Of a stretch of DNA of 61,319 bases, positions 7,868-16,806 are shown piece by piece. Source of the DNA: Sciscionella marina DSM 45152 (lineage in GTDB: Bacteria > Actinomycetota > Actinomycetes > Mycobacteriales > Pseudonocardiaceae). Position 1 is the first letter of the stretch. Each line of letters starts with the position of its first letter. The position numbers and the translations under genes were made by a program. The stretch covers positions 1 through 61,319 of the forward strand of contig NZ_KB905405.1 in assembly GCF_000379465.1 (NCBI RefSeq), given 5' to 3'. The notes beneath the pieces were generated by a model that saw nothing but the letters and a program-made list of their open reading frames with translations, did not search any database and was not told the DNA's origin.

Positions 7868-9513
7868 TCGCGGCCCGCACCAGGCATCCCCTGGACCTCG
7901 CCCTCATCGGGGGGTACGTCGTGGATGGCACCGGAGCTCCGGCGGTGCGCGCCGACGTGGGAGTACGCGGCGACCGAATCGCGGTCGTCGGCACTGGCGG
8001 GTGGGCTGCCGCAATGACCCTGGACATCACTGGCAGGATGGTGACCCCCGGGTTCGTGGACCCGCACAGCCACAGCGACTGGTCGGTGTTGGGTAACCGA
8101 GACGCCCAGAGCACCATCCGCCAGGGGGTGACGACCGAGGTGGTCGGCAACTGCGGGGTCACCTACGCACCACTGACTGATGCCGGGGTGCCTGCGGCAC
8201 GGCGTGCGCTGCGCGGCTACGGGTACGACGGCGATATCGGTTGGCGCTCGTTTCCCGAACTGCTCGAGATCGTGCACGACCGCGACGGTGGGACCGCGCA
8301 GAACCTCGCCTGGCTGGTCGGCCACACCGCGCTCCGAGAAGCTGCGGGCCTGTCCGGACCGCAAGCGTCCACCGAGGCGGTGCGACGAATGTCAGCTCTG
8401 CTGAGCGAAGCCTTGGAGGCGGGAGCGCTGGGCCTGTCGACCGGGCTGGAGTACGGCGCGGGCAGGGAAGCGCGAATAGCGGAGCTCATCGCGGTGACGA
8501 GTGCACTGCGTGACTACGACGGCATTTACGCCAGTCACATCCGAAACCGCGACGCTCGATTGAGCGAGTCCGTCGCGGAGTTCCTCACCGTCGCGCGAGC
8601 CCACGAGGTGCGCGCCCAGCTCTCACACCTCAATGTTCGTTACGACACCGGGGCGCCCGCTGGTGCGTGGCGCGAGGCGGTGGACGCGCTGACCCGGGCG
8701 CGGGAGGCCGGGCTGGACGTGGCTGCGGACATCACTCCGCTGTGCCACGGAATCGGGCTCGCCATTGGACTGCTGCCGTCGTGGGTGCTCGACGGAGGCT
8801 ACGAGGCCGCCGCGAAACAGCTCGCCCACTCTGCTGTCCGGGCCCGGCTACGCCGGGACTGCGATCGATACTGGCGGTTCGTGCACCACGGTCAGTGGGA
8901 CCGGGTCGGTCTGTTGCGCAGCCCCGGGCTGCCGGAGCTGGAGGGCCTGCCCTTCGTCGAAATCGCCGCGCGTCGTGGGCAGGACTGCTGGGACGCGTTG
9001 TTCGACGTACTCGCTGCCGCCGGTCCGCAGATGGCGGATGTACAGCTGCTCGGGCGACTGTTCACCCCCGGACACGTCGCTGAGGCCGTGGCACACCCAC
9101 TGTTCTGTCTCGGTGTCGATGGCTTCACCACCCGTCTCGACGGCCCCCTCGCCGCCCGCACCCGCCACCCGCTGTTCGTCAGCGGGCACACGCATTACCT
9201 CGCCCATCACGCACTGCGCAGCGGAACCCTGTCCGTCGAGGAAACGGTGCGAAAGATGACCTCGATGGTCGCTGACCGGTTCGGCCTCGTGCGGCGCGGC
9301 CGCGTGGTTCCCGGCTGGTACGCCGACCTCGCGGTGATCGACACCGCCGTACTGGCCGGTGCCGACACGGCGACATTCCACGGCGCGTACGCCGACGGCG
9401 TGCCGCACGTGTTCGTCAACGGCGTCGCCGTGGTACGCGGCGGAGTCCACCTGGGAACGCGGTCCGGCCGGTTCCTGCGTCGATCCCCCGAAAGAAACGG
9501 AGCATGTGCATGA
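7864..9513 (+). CDS. N-acyl-D-amino-acid deacylase-like amidohydrolase
   Basis: 549 residues, amidohydrolase superfamily. N-terminal beta-sandwich with IGGYVVDGTGAPAVRADV, then metal-binding DPHSHSD (His68, His70), VVGNCG with Cys97 (the unusual metal-ligand Cys of D-aminoacylases), SHLNVR, and SGHTHYLAHH near residue 440. It should remove an acyl or formyl group from nitrogen of a D-amino acid or amino-sugar derivative in the cytoplasm. Together with the following enolase-superfamily dehydratase and SDR it suggests degradation of an N-acylated sugar-acid-like compound; this is inference. Coupled by ATGA at both ends. Confidence 0.85.
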   Translation: MIAARTRHPLDLALIGGYVVDGTGAPAVRADVGVRGDRIAVVGTGGWAAAMTLDITGRMVTPGFVDPHSHSDWSVLGNRDAQSTIRQGVTTEVVGNCGVTYAPLTDAGVPAARRALRGYGYDGDIGWRSFPELLEIVHDRDGGTAQNLAWLVGHTALREAAGLSGPQASTEAVRRMSALLSEALEAGALGLSTGLEYGAGREARIAELIAVTSALRDYDGIYASHIRNRDARLSESVAEFLTVARAHEVRAQLSHLNVRYDTGAPAGAWREAVDALTRAREAGLDVAADITPLCHGIGLAIGLLPSWVLDGGYEAAAKQLAHSAVRARLRRDCDRYWRFVHHGQWDRVGLLRSPGLPELEGLPFVEIAARRGQDCWDALFDVLAAAGPQMADVQLLGRLFTPGHVAEAVAHPLFCLGVDGFTTRLDGPLAARTRHPLFVSGHTHYLAHHALRSGTLSVEETVRKMTSMVADRFGLVRRGRVVPGWYADLAVIDTAVLAGADTATFHGAYADGVPHVFVNGVAVVRGGVHLGTRSGRFLRRSPERNGACA

Positions 9514-10682
9514 AGATCACCGACGTGCGGGCGGCCGGTCTGCGCGGGGCAACCCCACAGGGTGGCTGGACCGAAGAGCTCGCGCCCGATGACGTGGTCC
9601 ATACTCTCGTCGCGGTGCACACCGATGCCGGCACTGTCGGCATCGGCAGCGTGTTCACCAGCGAGGCCCTGGTGCATGCCGCCCTCGACCTGCTGCGACC
9701 GCTGCTGATCGGGGAGCATGCTCTCGAACCCGAGCGGGTCACCGAACGCCTACACCGCACCACATTCTGGCTCGGCCGCGGTGGATCGGTCACCCACACC
9801 ATCAGCGGCGTCGATACCGCCCTGTGGGACTTGTTGGGCCAGGCGACCGGTCAGCCGGTCGGAAGGCTGCTCGGCGGCCGCTATCGCGATCGTGTCCGGC
9901 CGTATGCCTCACTACTGATGGAGCGGCCCGAACGGTTGTGCGCCCACTTGCGCGTTCTGGTCGAGGCTGGCTGGACCGCTTTCAAGATCGGCTGGGGACC
10001 GTTCGGACGCGAGAGCCACCGTCTCGACGAGCAAATCGTCGCCGCCGCGCGGGAGACCATCGGTGCGGACGCGCTGCTGATGGTCGATGCCGGGGGAAGC
10101 GACAGCGCCTGGCACCAAGGGTACAAGTGGGCACTCCGTACCGCGCAGATGCTCGCCGAGCACGACGTCGCGTGGTTTGAGGAACCACTGCCGCCGGACG
10201 CTCTTGACGATTACGTTCGGCTGCGCGAACGCGCTCCTGTCGCCATCGCGGGCGGCGAGGTACTCACCCGCCGCCAGAGTTTCTGGCCGTGGTTGCAGCG
10301 CGGCGCGCTCGACATAGTGCAGCCGGACGTAACCAAGGTCGGCGGACCCAGCGAGCTGCGCCGTATCGGATGGGTCGCGCACGATAACGGCATCCGGCTC
10401 ATCGCGCACGGCTGGAACACCGCCATTGGACTGGCCACCGACCTACAGCTGGCTTCGGCTTTACCGGAGACCGACCTGGTCGAATACGTCACTGGCTCGC
10501 CGTACATCGACGACCTCCTCACCACTGCATGGTCGCTGGACACCGATGGGATGCTCACCATCCCTGAAGGCCCCGGTCTGGGCGTCGAACTGGACCCCGA
10601 AGCGCTGGCCCGCTACGCCGACCCCAGTGTCCTCCTCGATCCGGACCGGCCTGGGAGGGACCGGTTGGGGGCAGACCGATGA
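9510..10682 (+). CDS. Mandelate racemase/muconate lactonizing enzyme (enolase superfamily), likely sugar-acid dehydratase
   Basis: 390 residues. Start is ATG 9510, not 9504, because GGAG at 9499-9502 is then 7 nt away and the ATGA overlap with the preceding gene is kept. Metal ligands: Asp in LMVDAGGSD, Glu in AWFEEPLP, Glu in IAGGEVLT; acid/base residues: Lys in AFKIGWG and His in LIAHGWNT. The normal K-x-K pair is K-x-G here, so only one lysine is available, pointing to dehydration rather than racemisation. Substrate is probably an aldonate or uronate. The stop overlaps the SDR start (ATGA). Confidence 0.87.
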   Translation: MKITDVRAAGLRGATPQGGWTEELAPDDVVHTLVAVHTDAGTVGIGSVFTSEALVHAALDLLRPLLIGEHALEPERVTERLHRTTFWLGRGGSVTHTISGVDTALWDLLGQATGQPVGRLLGGRYRDRVRPYASLLMERPERLCAHLRVLVEAGWTAFKIGWGPFGRESHRLDEQIVAAARETIGADALLMVDAGGSDSAWHQGYKWALRTAQMLAEHDVAWFEEPLPPDALDDYVRLRERAPVAIAGGEVLTRRQSFWPWLQRGALDIVQPDVTKVGGPSELRRIGWVAHDNGIRLIAHGWNTAIGLATDLQLASALPETDLVEYVTGSPYIDDLLTTAWSLDTDGMLTIPEGPGLGVELDPEALARYADPSVLLDPDRPGRDRLGADR

Positions 10683-11446
10683 CCGCCACGGCGATCCTGG
10701 TCAGCGGTGCCGCGTCCGGCATCGGGCGCGCGACCTGCGTGCTCGCTGTCCGCGACGGCCACCACGTACACGCCGTGGACCTCGACCCCGACGGGCTCTG
10801 CGAGACGGTCGAGCTGATCGGCGCCGCGGGTGGTCAGGCCACCGCACACCGAGTCGACGTCACCGCGGCCGACCAGGTGCAGACGCTGTTCGCCACGATC
10901 GGAGACGGGCCCCGGCTGGCGGGAGTATTCACGGCCGCCGGGATCGACCGCGGTGGCCCGGCCGATGAGCTCGACCCTACGACCTTCCGGCAGGTGCTGG
11001 AGATCAACACCACCGGTACCTTCCTGATCGTGCAGCAGGCGCTGCGGGCGATGAAGGCCACCGGCGGCAGCGTGGTGCTGTGCTGCTCCCCCGCCGCCCA
11101 GGTCGGCTTCGCCGCCGGCGGCGCCACCGCATACGGCGCGTCCAAGGGCGCGATCGCGTCGATGACCCGCACCATCGCCGTCGACTACGCCCGCTACGGA
11201 ATCCGCGTCAACGCCGTCCTGCCTGGGCCGACCGAGACACCGCTGATGTGGGCCAACGTCACCTCGGCCCAGTCGGCCGCGCTGCGCGGCCAGATCGCCG
11301 GCGAGGTCCCGCTCGGGCGGCTGGCCCGTCCCGACGAGATCGCCGAGTGCGTGCTATGGCTGCTCTCCGACCGTTCGTCCTTCACCACCGGATCGCTGGT
11401 CGGCTGCGACGGCGGCGTCCTGGCCAAGTCCTCGATCAGCGCCTGA
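10679..11446 (+). CDS. Short-chain dehydrogenase/reductase
   Basis: 255 residues, classical SDR. Nucleotide loop LVSGAASGIGRATCV (with SGA instead of the usual TGG/TGA), Asp in HAVDLDPDG suggesting NAD preference, catalytic Ser region VVLCCSPAAQVGF and YGASKG with the Tyr/Lys pair. The serine position is less canonical (CCSPA). Likely oxidises or reduces a sugar-acid intermediate made by its neighbours. Fourth gene of the coupled operon. Confidence 0.88.
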   Translation: MTATAILVSGAASGIGRATCVLAVRDGHHVHAVDLDPDGLCETVELIGAAGGQATAHRVDVTAADQVQTLFATIGDGPRLAGVFTAAGIDRGGPADELDPTTFRQVLEINTTGTFLIVQQALRAMKATGGSVVLCCSPAAQVGFAAGGATAYGASKGAIASMTRTIAVDYARYGIRVNAVLPGPTETPLMWANVTSAQSAALRGQIAGEVPLGRLARPDEIAECVLWLLSDRSSFTTGSLVGCDGGVLAKSSISA

Positions 11447-11465
11447 GCCCTACCTGGGAGCAATC

Positions 11466-11867
11466 ATGAACACAGAGACACCCATGCCCTGTGTCGGCGT
11501 CGGCACCACCTGCTGGGCGATCGGCGATGGCTGGATCCCGCCCTACAGCACCGGTGACGACCCGGCCCTGCGCAGCCACGAAAGCCTGTGCCTGCTCAAC
11601 ACGGGAGAACGGGCCGCGTACGTGCAGCTGCACCTGTTCTTCGCCGACCGCGAGCCGGCGGGCCCCTACCTTGTGACCGTGCCCGCCCGCCGGGTCCGCC
11701 ACGTCACCCTCAACAACCTTACAGAACCCGAACCAGTCCCCACAGCGACGGACTTCTCCGCCCTGATCACCTCCTCGGCTCCGATCATCGCGCAACACAC
11801 CCGTCTCGACTCGCGCCAGCCGGCTAACGCGTTGCTGAGCACGATCGCGTTCCCGGTGCGGGGTTGA
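11466..11867 (+). CDS. Anabaena sensory rhodopsin transducer (ASRT) family protein
   Basis: 133 residues that line up along their whole length with the ASRT family: GTTCWAIGDGWIPPYS, RSHESLCLLNTGERAAYV, EPAGPYLVTVPARRVRHVT, TDFSALITSSAPIIAQHTR and LDSRQPANALLSTIAF. In Anabaena the soluble tetramer couples to a rhodopsin, but the fold was proposed to be a small-molecule (possibly carbohydrate) binding domain found near sugar-metabolism genes. No rhodopsin gene is in this window, and the gene is inside a catabolic operon, so a ligand-binding or chaperone-like metabolic role is favoured. Confidence 0.88.
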   Translation: MNTETPMPCVGVGTTCWAIGDGWIPPYSTGDDPALRSHESLCLLNTGERAAYVQLHLFFADREPAGPYLVTVPARRVRHVTLNNLTEPEPVPTATDFSALITSSAPIIAQHTRLDSRQPANALLSTIAFPVRG

Positions 11868-11872
11868 GCTTC

Positions 11873-13315
11873 ATGAGTGCCGTCGATCGGCGCCGCGCCA
11901 CCACAGCAGTGATCCTGGCGACCTGTGGCGCCTCGCTGGGTGGGTTCATGTTCGGGTTCGATACCGCCGTCGTCAATGGCACCGTCGACGCGGTGGAACG
12001 GGAGTTCGCGATCGGGCCAGCGCTGCTCGGGACCATCGTGGCCGCCGCATTGTTCGGCGCCGCAGTGGGCGCCTTCACCGCAGGTCGGGTGACCAACCGG
12101 CTGGGAAGGCGCACCACTATGTTCCTCGCCGGTGCGCTGTTCCTCGCCACGTCGGTGCTCAGCGCGCTTGCACACACCGGCACAGAGCTGGCCGTGTGGC
12201 GATTACTCGGCGGCGTCGGGGTCGGCACCGCCTCGGTCGTCGGCCCGCTCTACATCGCCGAGATCGCCCCCGCCCAGCTACGTGGGCGGCTCGCGTCGGC
12301 TCAGCAGATGTCCATCGTGCTCGGCATCTTCGCCGCGCTAGTGTGCAACGCGAGCCTGGTCGGCGCCGCAGGCGGCGCCGACCAGGTACTCGGCGCCGGT
12401 CTGCCTGCGTGGCGGTGGATGTTCCTGGTCGGCGCGGTCCCATCGCTGGCCTACGCACTCGCTGCGGTGGCGCTCCCCGAATCGCCCCGTTACCTCGTCG
12501 CCCTCGGCCGCGACTACGCCGCGCGGCGAGTCCTGCAACGCCTGCATCGAATCCCCGAACCACAGGCCGAACACGACATCGCAGCCATCGCCGCGGCACT
12601 CAACCCACCGAACCCGGCGAGTCCGCCGGACCTGGCGAACCCGGCATCCGGCGGGCTGTCTCCCGAGCGCACCATGCTGCGGCGTTTGCCGCGGATCATC
12701 TGGATCGGCATGGCGATCGCCGCGCTGCAGGCACTGGTCGGCATCGACGTGATCTTCTACTACTCCACGTCGCTATGGGCGCAGGTAGGGTTCGGTGACG
12801 AGTTCTCGTTCTGGCTGTCCGCGTTCACCTCCCTCGTCAATGTCGTGGCGACAACAGTGGCGATTGCGCTGATCGACCGGATCGGACGGCGCAGACTGTT
12901 GCTCGGCGGTTCGATCGGCATGACCGGCGCTCTAACCGTCATGGCAGTCGGCCTCTCCCAAGCCCACGAGGTCGGCGACGCGGTCAGCTTCACCGACGGA
13001 TGGGGCGTGGTCACACTGCTGGCCGCGAACGTGTTTGTAGTGGCGTTCGCGGTATCCTGGGGCCCGGTGGTGTGGGTACTGCTCGGGGAGATGTTTCCAA
13101 CCCGGCTGCGCGCGCAGGGCGCTTCGCTGGCCGCATGCGCCAACTGGGTTGCCGGGATCCTTGTCAACCTAACCTTCCCCACACTGCGCGAGCTATCCGT
13201 GCCAGGCAGCTACAGTCTCTATGCCTGCTTCGCCGCCGCCTCATTTGCCCTCGTGTTCATCGCCCTCCCGGAAACTGGGAACCGTCCCCTAGAGGAAATC
13301 ACCGATAACCACTGA
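11873..13315 (+). CDS. Sugar porter family MFS transporter
   Basis: 480 residues, 12 membrane helices. Signatures of the sugar porter family: FGFDTAVVNGTVDAV in helix 1, GRVTNRLGRRTTM, PLYIAEIAPAQLRGRLASAQQ, DRIGRRRLLLGG, PVVWVLLGEMFPTRLRAQG and the C-terminal PETGNRPLEE. Likely a proton-coupled sugar importer and the second transporter of the operon. ATG 11873 is chosen; a TTG at 11864 that would overlap the ASRT stop is possible. Confidence 0.9.
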   Translation: MSAVDRRRATTAVILATCGASLGGFMFGFDTAVVNGTVDAVEREFAIGPALLGTIVAAALFGAAVGAFTAGRVTNRLGRRTTMFLAGALFLATSVLSALAHTGTELAVWRLLGGVGVGTASVVGPLYIAEIAPAQLRGRLASAQQMSIVLGIFAALVCNASLVGAAGGADQVLGAGLPAWRWMFLVGAVPSLAYALAAVALPESPRYLVALGRDYAARRVLQRLHRIPEPQAEHDIAAIAAALNPPNPASPPDLANPASGGLSPERTMLRRLPRIIWIGMAIAALQALVGIDVIFYYSTSLWAQVGFGDEFSFWLSAFTSLVNVVATTVAIALIDRIGRRRLLLGGSIGMTGALTVMAVGLSQAHEVGDAVSFTDGWGVVTLLAANVFVVAFAVSWGPVVWVLLGEMFPTRLRAQGASLAACANWVAGILVNLTFPTLRELSVPGSYSLYACFAAASFALVFIALPETGNRPLEEITDNH

Positions 13316-13632
13316 CCCGCCCACCGAGTGAAACCTTGCGTCACACCCGGCAGACACTTTACTGTCGCGCCGACATGTCCGACGGATTTTCGCCACCGGC
13401 ATGTGACCTGACCTACGGGAAAGGTTCCAGTTTCGGTGGCTAACTGGCAGCCGATCCGAAAGGCTGTGTCGTATGCCCCGTGCCTATCCTGTCGAGTATC
13501 GACCGCACCTTGTCTTCCTCGTCGAGTAGGATGCCGTACATCGCAGACGCGACGCGGGATCGGGTTGCAGACACCGCCCCATCGCTTCGCGCCGAGGTGA
13601 GCCGTGTTGATCGACCGCGGGTTGCTTCGCGG
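13316..13632. other. Gene-free stretch at the end of the operon
   Basis: Frames across this stretch are shadows of, or unrelated to, the PPOX-like gene on the minus strand. No clear hairpin terminator was seen. Confidence 0.4.
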
Positions 13633-14169
13633 CTAGCCTTGGCCCAGGTCGGCGGAGACCCAGTGTTCTGGCTGCATGTACAGGGTGACGTGTTCGCCGA
13701 GTTGGGTCTGTTCGTATTCCACGAAGTCCTCGACCCTGTCCGCAGGGAGGTACCGCGCAGCCATCTGCACAGCTTGGTCGCGGCTATCTGCGGTGATCCT
13801 GGATACCGGCCCCTCCACCGACACGTAGCGCACGGTCGGCTCGGTCCGTTGCACCATCAGACTGAAACGCCCTACAGCCCGAATTGCTCGCGCCTTTCGA
13901 GAATCGGGCCCGGTACGTACCCACAGCTCGCCGCCCGGCGCGTAGTCGTACCAAATGGGTATCGTCAGCGGTGCGCGGTCGGGCCATTCGACCACCGACA
14001 GGGTACCGATACCGGGTTCGGCCAGGAACTGCTCTCGTTCTCGTCTCGATAGTCCATGTCGTCGACCGTAGCGGCGACCACCGACAACTCTCGGCTGGCG
14101 GACATCCCGCCCCTTGCCACCTACACGCTCGGCCCAGCACGACGTATCACTGCAACATGACACAGCCAC
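13633..14169 (-). CDS. Pyridoxamine 5'-phosphate oxidase-like (PPOX) flavin/F420-binding protein
   Basis: The domain starts at GLSRREREQFLAEPGIGTLS and continues with PLTIPIWYDYAPGGELWV, RAIRAVGRFSLMVQRTEP and RYVSVEGPVSRITA, the split-barrel pattern of small PPOX-family proteins that bind FMN or F420. The open frame begins at GTG 14169, but family members start just before the GLSRR segment, where this frame has no start codon; an ATG at that point lies one frame over. Either the protein has an extra 40 residues or a small indel has moved the start. Function probably an F420- or FMN-dependent reductase of a small molecule. Confidence 0.7.
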   Translation of the reverse strand: MAVSCCSDTSCWAERVGGKGRDVRQPRVVGGRRYGRRHGLSRREREQFLAEPGIGTLSVVEWPDRAPLTIPIWYDYAPGGELWVRTGPDSRKARAIRAVGRFSLMVQRTEPTVRYVSVEGPVSRITADSRDQAVQMAARYLPADRVEDFVEYEQTQLGEHVTLYMQPEHWVSADLGQG

Positions 14170-14308
14170 ATAGCCGGTGTCTCAAGAGAAACCCCTGTCA
14201 AACGTTCGCAAGCGGATCCTCGGGTGAGATGCGCTCGGTCTCGGCGGGATCAACAGCCAGCGCTGAAATGCTGGGAGCATCCGGTGCTGTTTCGATTGGA
14301 GAACATCG

Positions 14309-14716
14309 ATGCCTCGTGCTGTCAGCCTGATCCGCTCCAGCGCCCTGTCCGGCGTGGCCGAATATGCCTACGCGGCAACCGCCCCGGCTGACGCTCGACT
14401 CATCTTCCTTGCGGGTGCCTGCCCTTTGAACGAGGACGGCTCCACTGCTGCCGTGGGCGATGTCGCCGGGCAAGCTGCTCACGCCGTCGAGAACATGAGT
14501 ATCGCTCTGGCCGAGGCCGGCGCGTCGATTGACGACGTCATCAGCACTCGCGTGCTCGTCGCGTCAACGTCGCGAGCCGATCTTGTAGCAGCCTGGCAGG
14601 TCGTGCGCGACGCGTTCGGAGAGCACGACGTGCCCAGCACCCTCATGGGCGTCACCGCGCTCGGCTACGACAATCAGCTCGTAGAGATCGAGGCGATCGC
14701 TGCCGTCACCGACTGA
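14309..14716 (+). CDS. RidA (YjgF/YER057c/UK114) family protein
   Basis: 135 residues with the RidA order: RLIFLAGACPLNEDG, GQAAHAVENMSIALAEAGAS, DDVISTRVLVAS and C-terminal NQLVEIEAIAAV. RidA proteins hydrolyse reactive enamines/imines using an Arg in a P-A-R-S motif; here that motif reads P-S-T-L, so the catalytic arginine is missing. It is therefore likely a divergent Rid subgroup with another role. ATG 14309 is preceded by GGAG. Confidence 0.87.
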   Translation: MPRAVSLIRSSALSGVAEYAYAATAPADARLIFLAGACPLNEDGSTAAVGDVAGQAAHAVENMSIALAEAGASIDDVISTRVLVASTSRADLVAAWQVVRDAFGEHDVPSTLMGVTALGYDNQLVEIEAIAAVTD

Positions 14717-14943
14717 CGATCACCAGCAGTGCAGTTGAGCCGACGACGTAAGGGGATCGACAACCGGCACAATAGCTGGCAACGAGCTTTCCGTAGCTGC
14801 TGTTGGCCGGCATGGGCAAAGAATCGCAGGGTAGGTGGCGCATTCGAACGGCGGCAGTCGCCCCCAGTCCGACACGAGCACGCCGTCGTCCAGAAGATCC
14901 TGAACGCGCCTCAGCCGCTGAAAGGTGCGAAGAACGAGGGAGG

Positions 14944-15279
14944 TCAGAGGGGCTCACCCTCAAGGAGCGGGTCGAGGACGCGGTAGGAGTCGAGGTCGCG
15001 GAAATGTCGCGCGTACAGGTCGACGGCGTCCTCGTCGAGGTCCTCGTCCAGGGCCGTCGCCACGTCCACGATCTGCATCAGCCGGGTCGAGATCGTGTCG
15101 CCATCGGCATTGCGGTGGGTGCACTCCTGAGCGCGCCCGTGAGCGTCGGCCAGACGCCGCACCGTCTCATCAGAAGAAGCACGGAGCAGGACGACATCTT
15201 CTCGGTACAGCGCAGGGCGGTTCCGGTCGCTGCTGATCGACTCGAAGAGCAGGAGTGCGACGTAACGGTTCGCAATCAT
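14944..15279 (-). CDS. DUF4288 family protein
   Basis: 111 residues from ATG 15279: ANRYVALLLFES, then a charged middle part and AVDLYARHFRDLDSYRVLDPLL at the C-terminus, which matches the DUF4288 family as I know it. No catalytic residues are assigned to the family. A longer frame up to 15327 exists, but the family starts with this short hydrophobic strand. Confidence 0.65.
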   Translation of the reverse strand: MIANRYVALLLFESISSDRNRPALYREDVVLLRASSDETVRRLADAHGRAQECTHRNADGDTISTRLMQIVDVATALDEDLDEDAVDLYARHFRDLDSYRVLDPLLEGEPL

Positions 15280-15559
15280 GACGATCACCCTAAGCATCGC
15301 CGAAAGCAACCGCCTCAGGGATTTCACTGAGAACTCGGCCGGCTTCTCCGCCCGAACATCGGGGCATCAGCAGAGTTTCCGCAACCTACGGCGTGACGGT
15401 TTCACCTTCGAACTCCACCCGACGAAACAGCATTCCAGCCAAGCCCAACGGCTTGGGCCCGTCCCCTCAATGTCCTAGGCGAAGTGTCAACCAGGCTTTC
15501 GTCATCCGCACCGGATCCGGCACCGTGACTTGGCTTCCTACTCGCGCCTCGATTGTGGG

Positions 15560-15729
15560 GTGCGGGCTACGCCACCGAACTTGCTCGCGCCCTGGCCTGC
15601 TGGTACGACACGCACTCCGAAGCCGGGGTCGCCCCTTCCCTTCGTGTCTACGTCTTTCCCGATAATCAGGCAAGTCGAAAGGTCCCCGAACGGACAGGCT
15701 TCCACCCCATCGGGGTCCGACCAAACTGA
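15560..15729 (+). pseudogene. GNAT acetyltransferase, C-terminal fragment
   Basis: Frame ending at TGA 15729 reads AGYATELARALACWYD, then VYVFPDNQASRKVPERTGFH. This corresponds to the acetyl-CoA-binding helix and the last strand of a GNAT fold (usually GYATEA, DNxAS, GF). The N-terminal two thirds are not found upstream in any frame, so it is a relic. Confidence 0.6.
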
Positions 15730-15827
15730 CGAACGGCAACTTATCTACGAGACTCCACTGCGGTAGGCAGAGTTCGACCCTGTACGAAAAGGATCCTTGG
15801 ATTCTAGCGGGACAGCGCAGGGACTCG

Positions 15828-16085
15828 GTGTACATGAGCGGTGAGCTGCCGGACGAGTCGGTGCCGGATGGCCCTGCAGCCGAGGTGCCGGATGCCGTGG
15901 GCTTCGACGCCGCAGACGCCTGCGAGACGGTGCGCACCGCCAGACTGGTTCCCTACGGTCGGGACTACACGGCCGCACCGGCCGTCGGAGTGGTCCTGAA
16001 GCAGACACTGGCGGCGGGAACCGACGTCACCGTGGGGCAGGCAGTGTCCCTACACACCGAAGCGGGAAACCTGGCTCCCGAATAG
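15828..16085 (+). CDS. Small single-PASTA-domain protein
   Basis: 85 residues (GTG 15828) or 83 (ATG 15834). Residues from about 20 give VPDAVGFDAADACETVRTAR, then PAVGVVLKQTLAAGTDV and VGQAVSLHTEAG, the pattern of one PASTA domain. There is no membrane segment, kinase or transglycosylase part, so this is a free-standing domain. PASTA domains bind cell-wall muropeptides or beta-lactams in other proteins, but without a signal peptide the location here is probably cytoplasmic. Confidence 0.65.
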   Translation: MYMSGELPDESVPDGPAAEVPDAVGFDAADACETVRTARLVPYGRDYTAAPAVGVVLKQTLAAGTDVTVGQAVSLHTEAGNLAPE

Positions 16086-16335
16086 ACCCGACCAAGCACG
16101 GCGCGTCGGCGGCACAGGTCGAGTTCGTGAACACGGCAGATCGACGGCCAACGCACGGATGACCAGCGTCCACGACGCCACCAGGTCATCGTCCGACCAC
16201 TTCACCCGCACGACTTCGAACCTAGCCCGACGGTGGACGGGTCTTCAGCGGACCGTCCACTTTCTCGAAGATTCCCTCGCCAGAGGCGCGCTGTATGGGT
16301 GCGAGCATGGCGGCTTGTTCGGCACACTGGCCACC

Positions 16336-16806
16336 ATGACGGTATCGAGGGCCTTCGCCAACGTGCTCACCGACGACGTCGCCGGGACGCGCGACTTCTA
16401 TGTCAACCTGCTCGGGTTCACGGTCGCGTTCGACAGTGATTGGTTCGTCAACCTCACCTCAGGCACGCTCGACCTCGACGACGGGCACGGGACGCCAGCC
16501 GGCGAGCTCGGTATCTGGCGTCGGGATCATGAGCTGCTCCCGGATGGGTTCCGGCAGCAGCCGGGCGGGGTGGTGCTCTCGTTTGTCGTGGACGACGTCG
16601 ACGCAGTCCACGTCCGCGCCCAGCAGCAGGGCCTGGCGATCGTGGCCGGGCCGCAGGACCTGTTCTACGGGCAGCGCCGACTCTTACTCACCGACCCGAA
16701 CGGGGCACTGGTCGACGTCTCCACCCCGACCGCGATGTCCGAGGCTTTCACCGCCAGCCTCGTCCAAGACGGCAACACCATCCGCCAGAAACCTGAACAC
16801 CCGTAA
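16336..16806 (+). CDS. VOC (glyoxalase/bleomycin resistance) family protein
   Basis: 156 residues from ATG 16336. It begins ANVLTDDVAGTRDFYVNLLG and continues GVVLSFVVDDVDAVHVRAQ and LLTDPNGALVDVSTP, the paired beta-alpha-beta-beta-beta modules of one VOC domain. These proteins are dioxygenases, isomerases or drug-binding proteins; the substrate is not indicated. An upstream extension to 16159 in frame lacks protein-like character. Confidence 0.85.
   Translation: MTVSRAFANVLTDDVAGTRDFYVNLLGFTVAFDSDWFVNLTSGTLDLDDGHGTPAGELGIWRRDHELLPDGFRQQPGGVVLSFVVDDVDAVHVRAQQQGLAIVAGPQDLFYGQRRLLLTDPNGALVDVSTPTAMSEAFTASLVQDGNTIRQKPEHP

Noticed and set aside
13480-14052. Plus-strand frame opposite the PPOX-like gene
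   Set aside because: The minus strand carries the conserved split-barrel residues; this frame does not.
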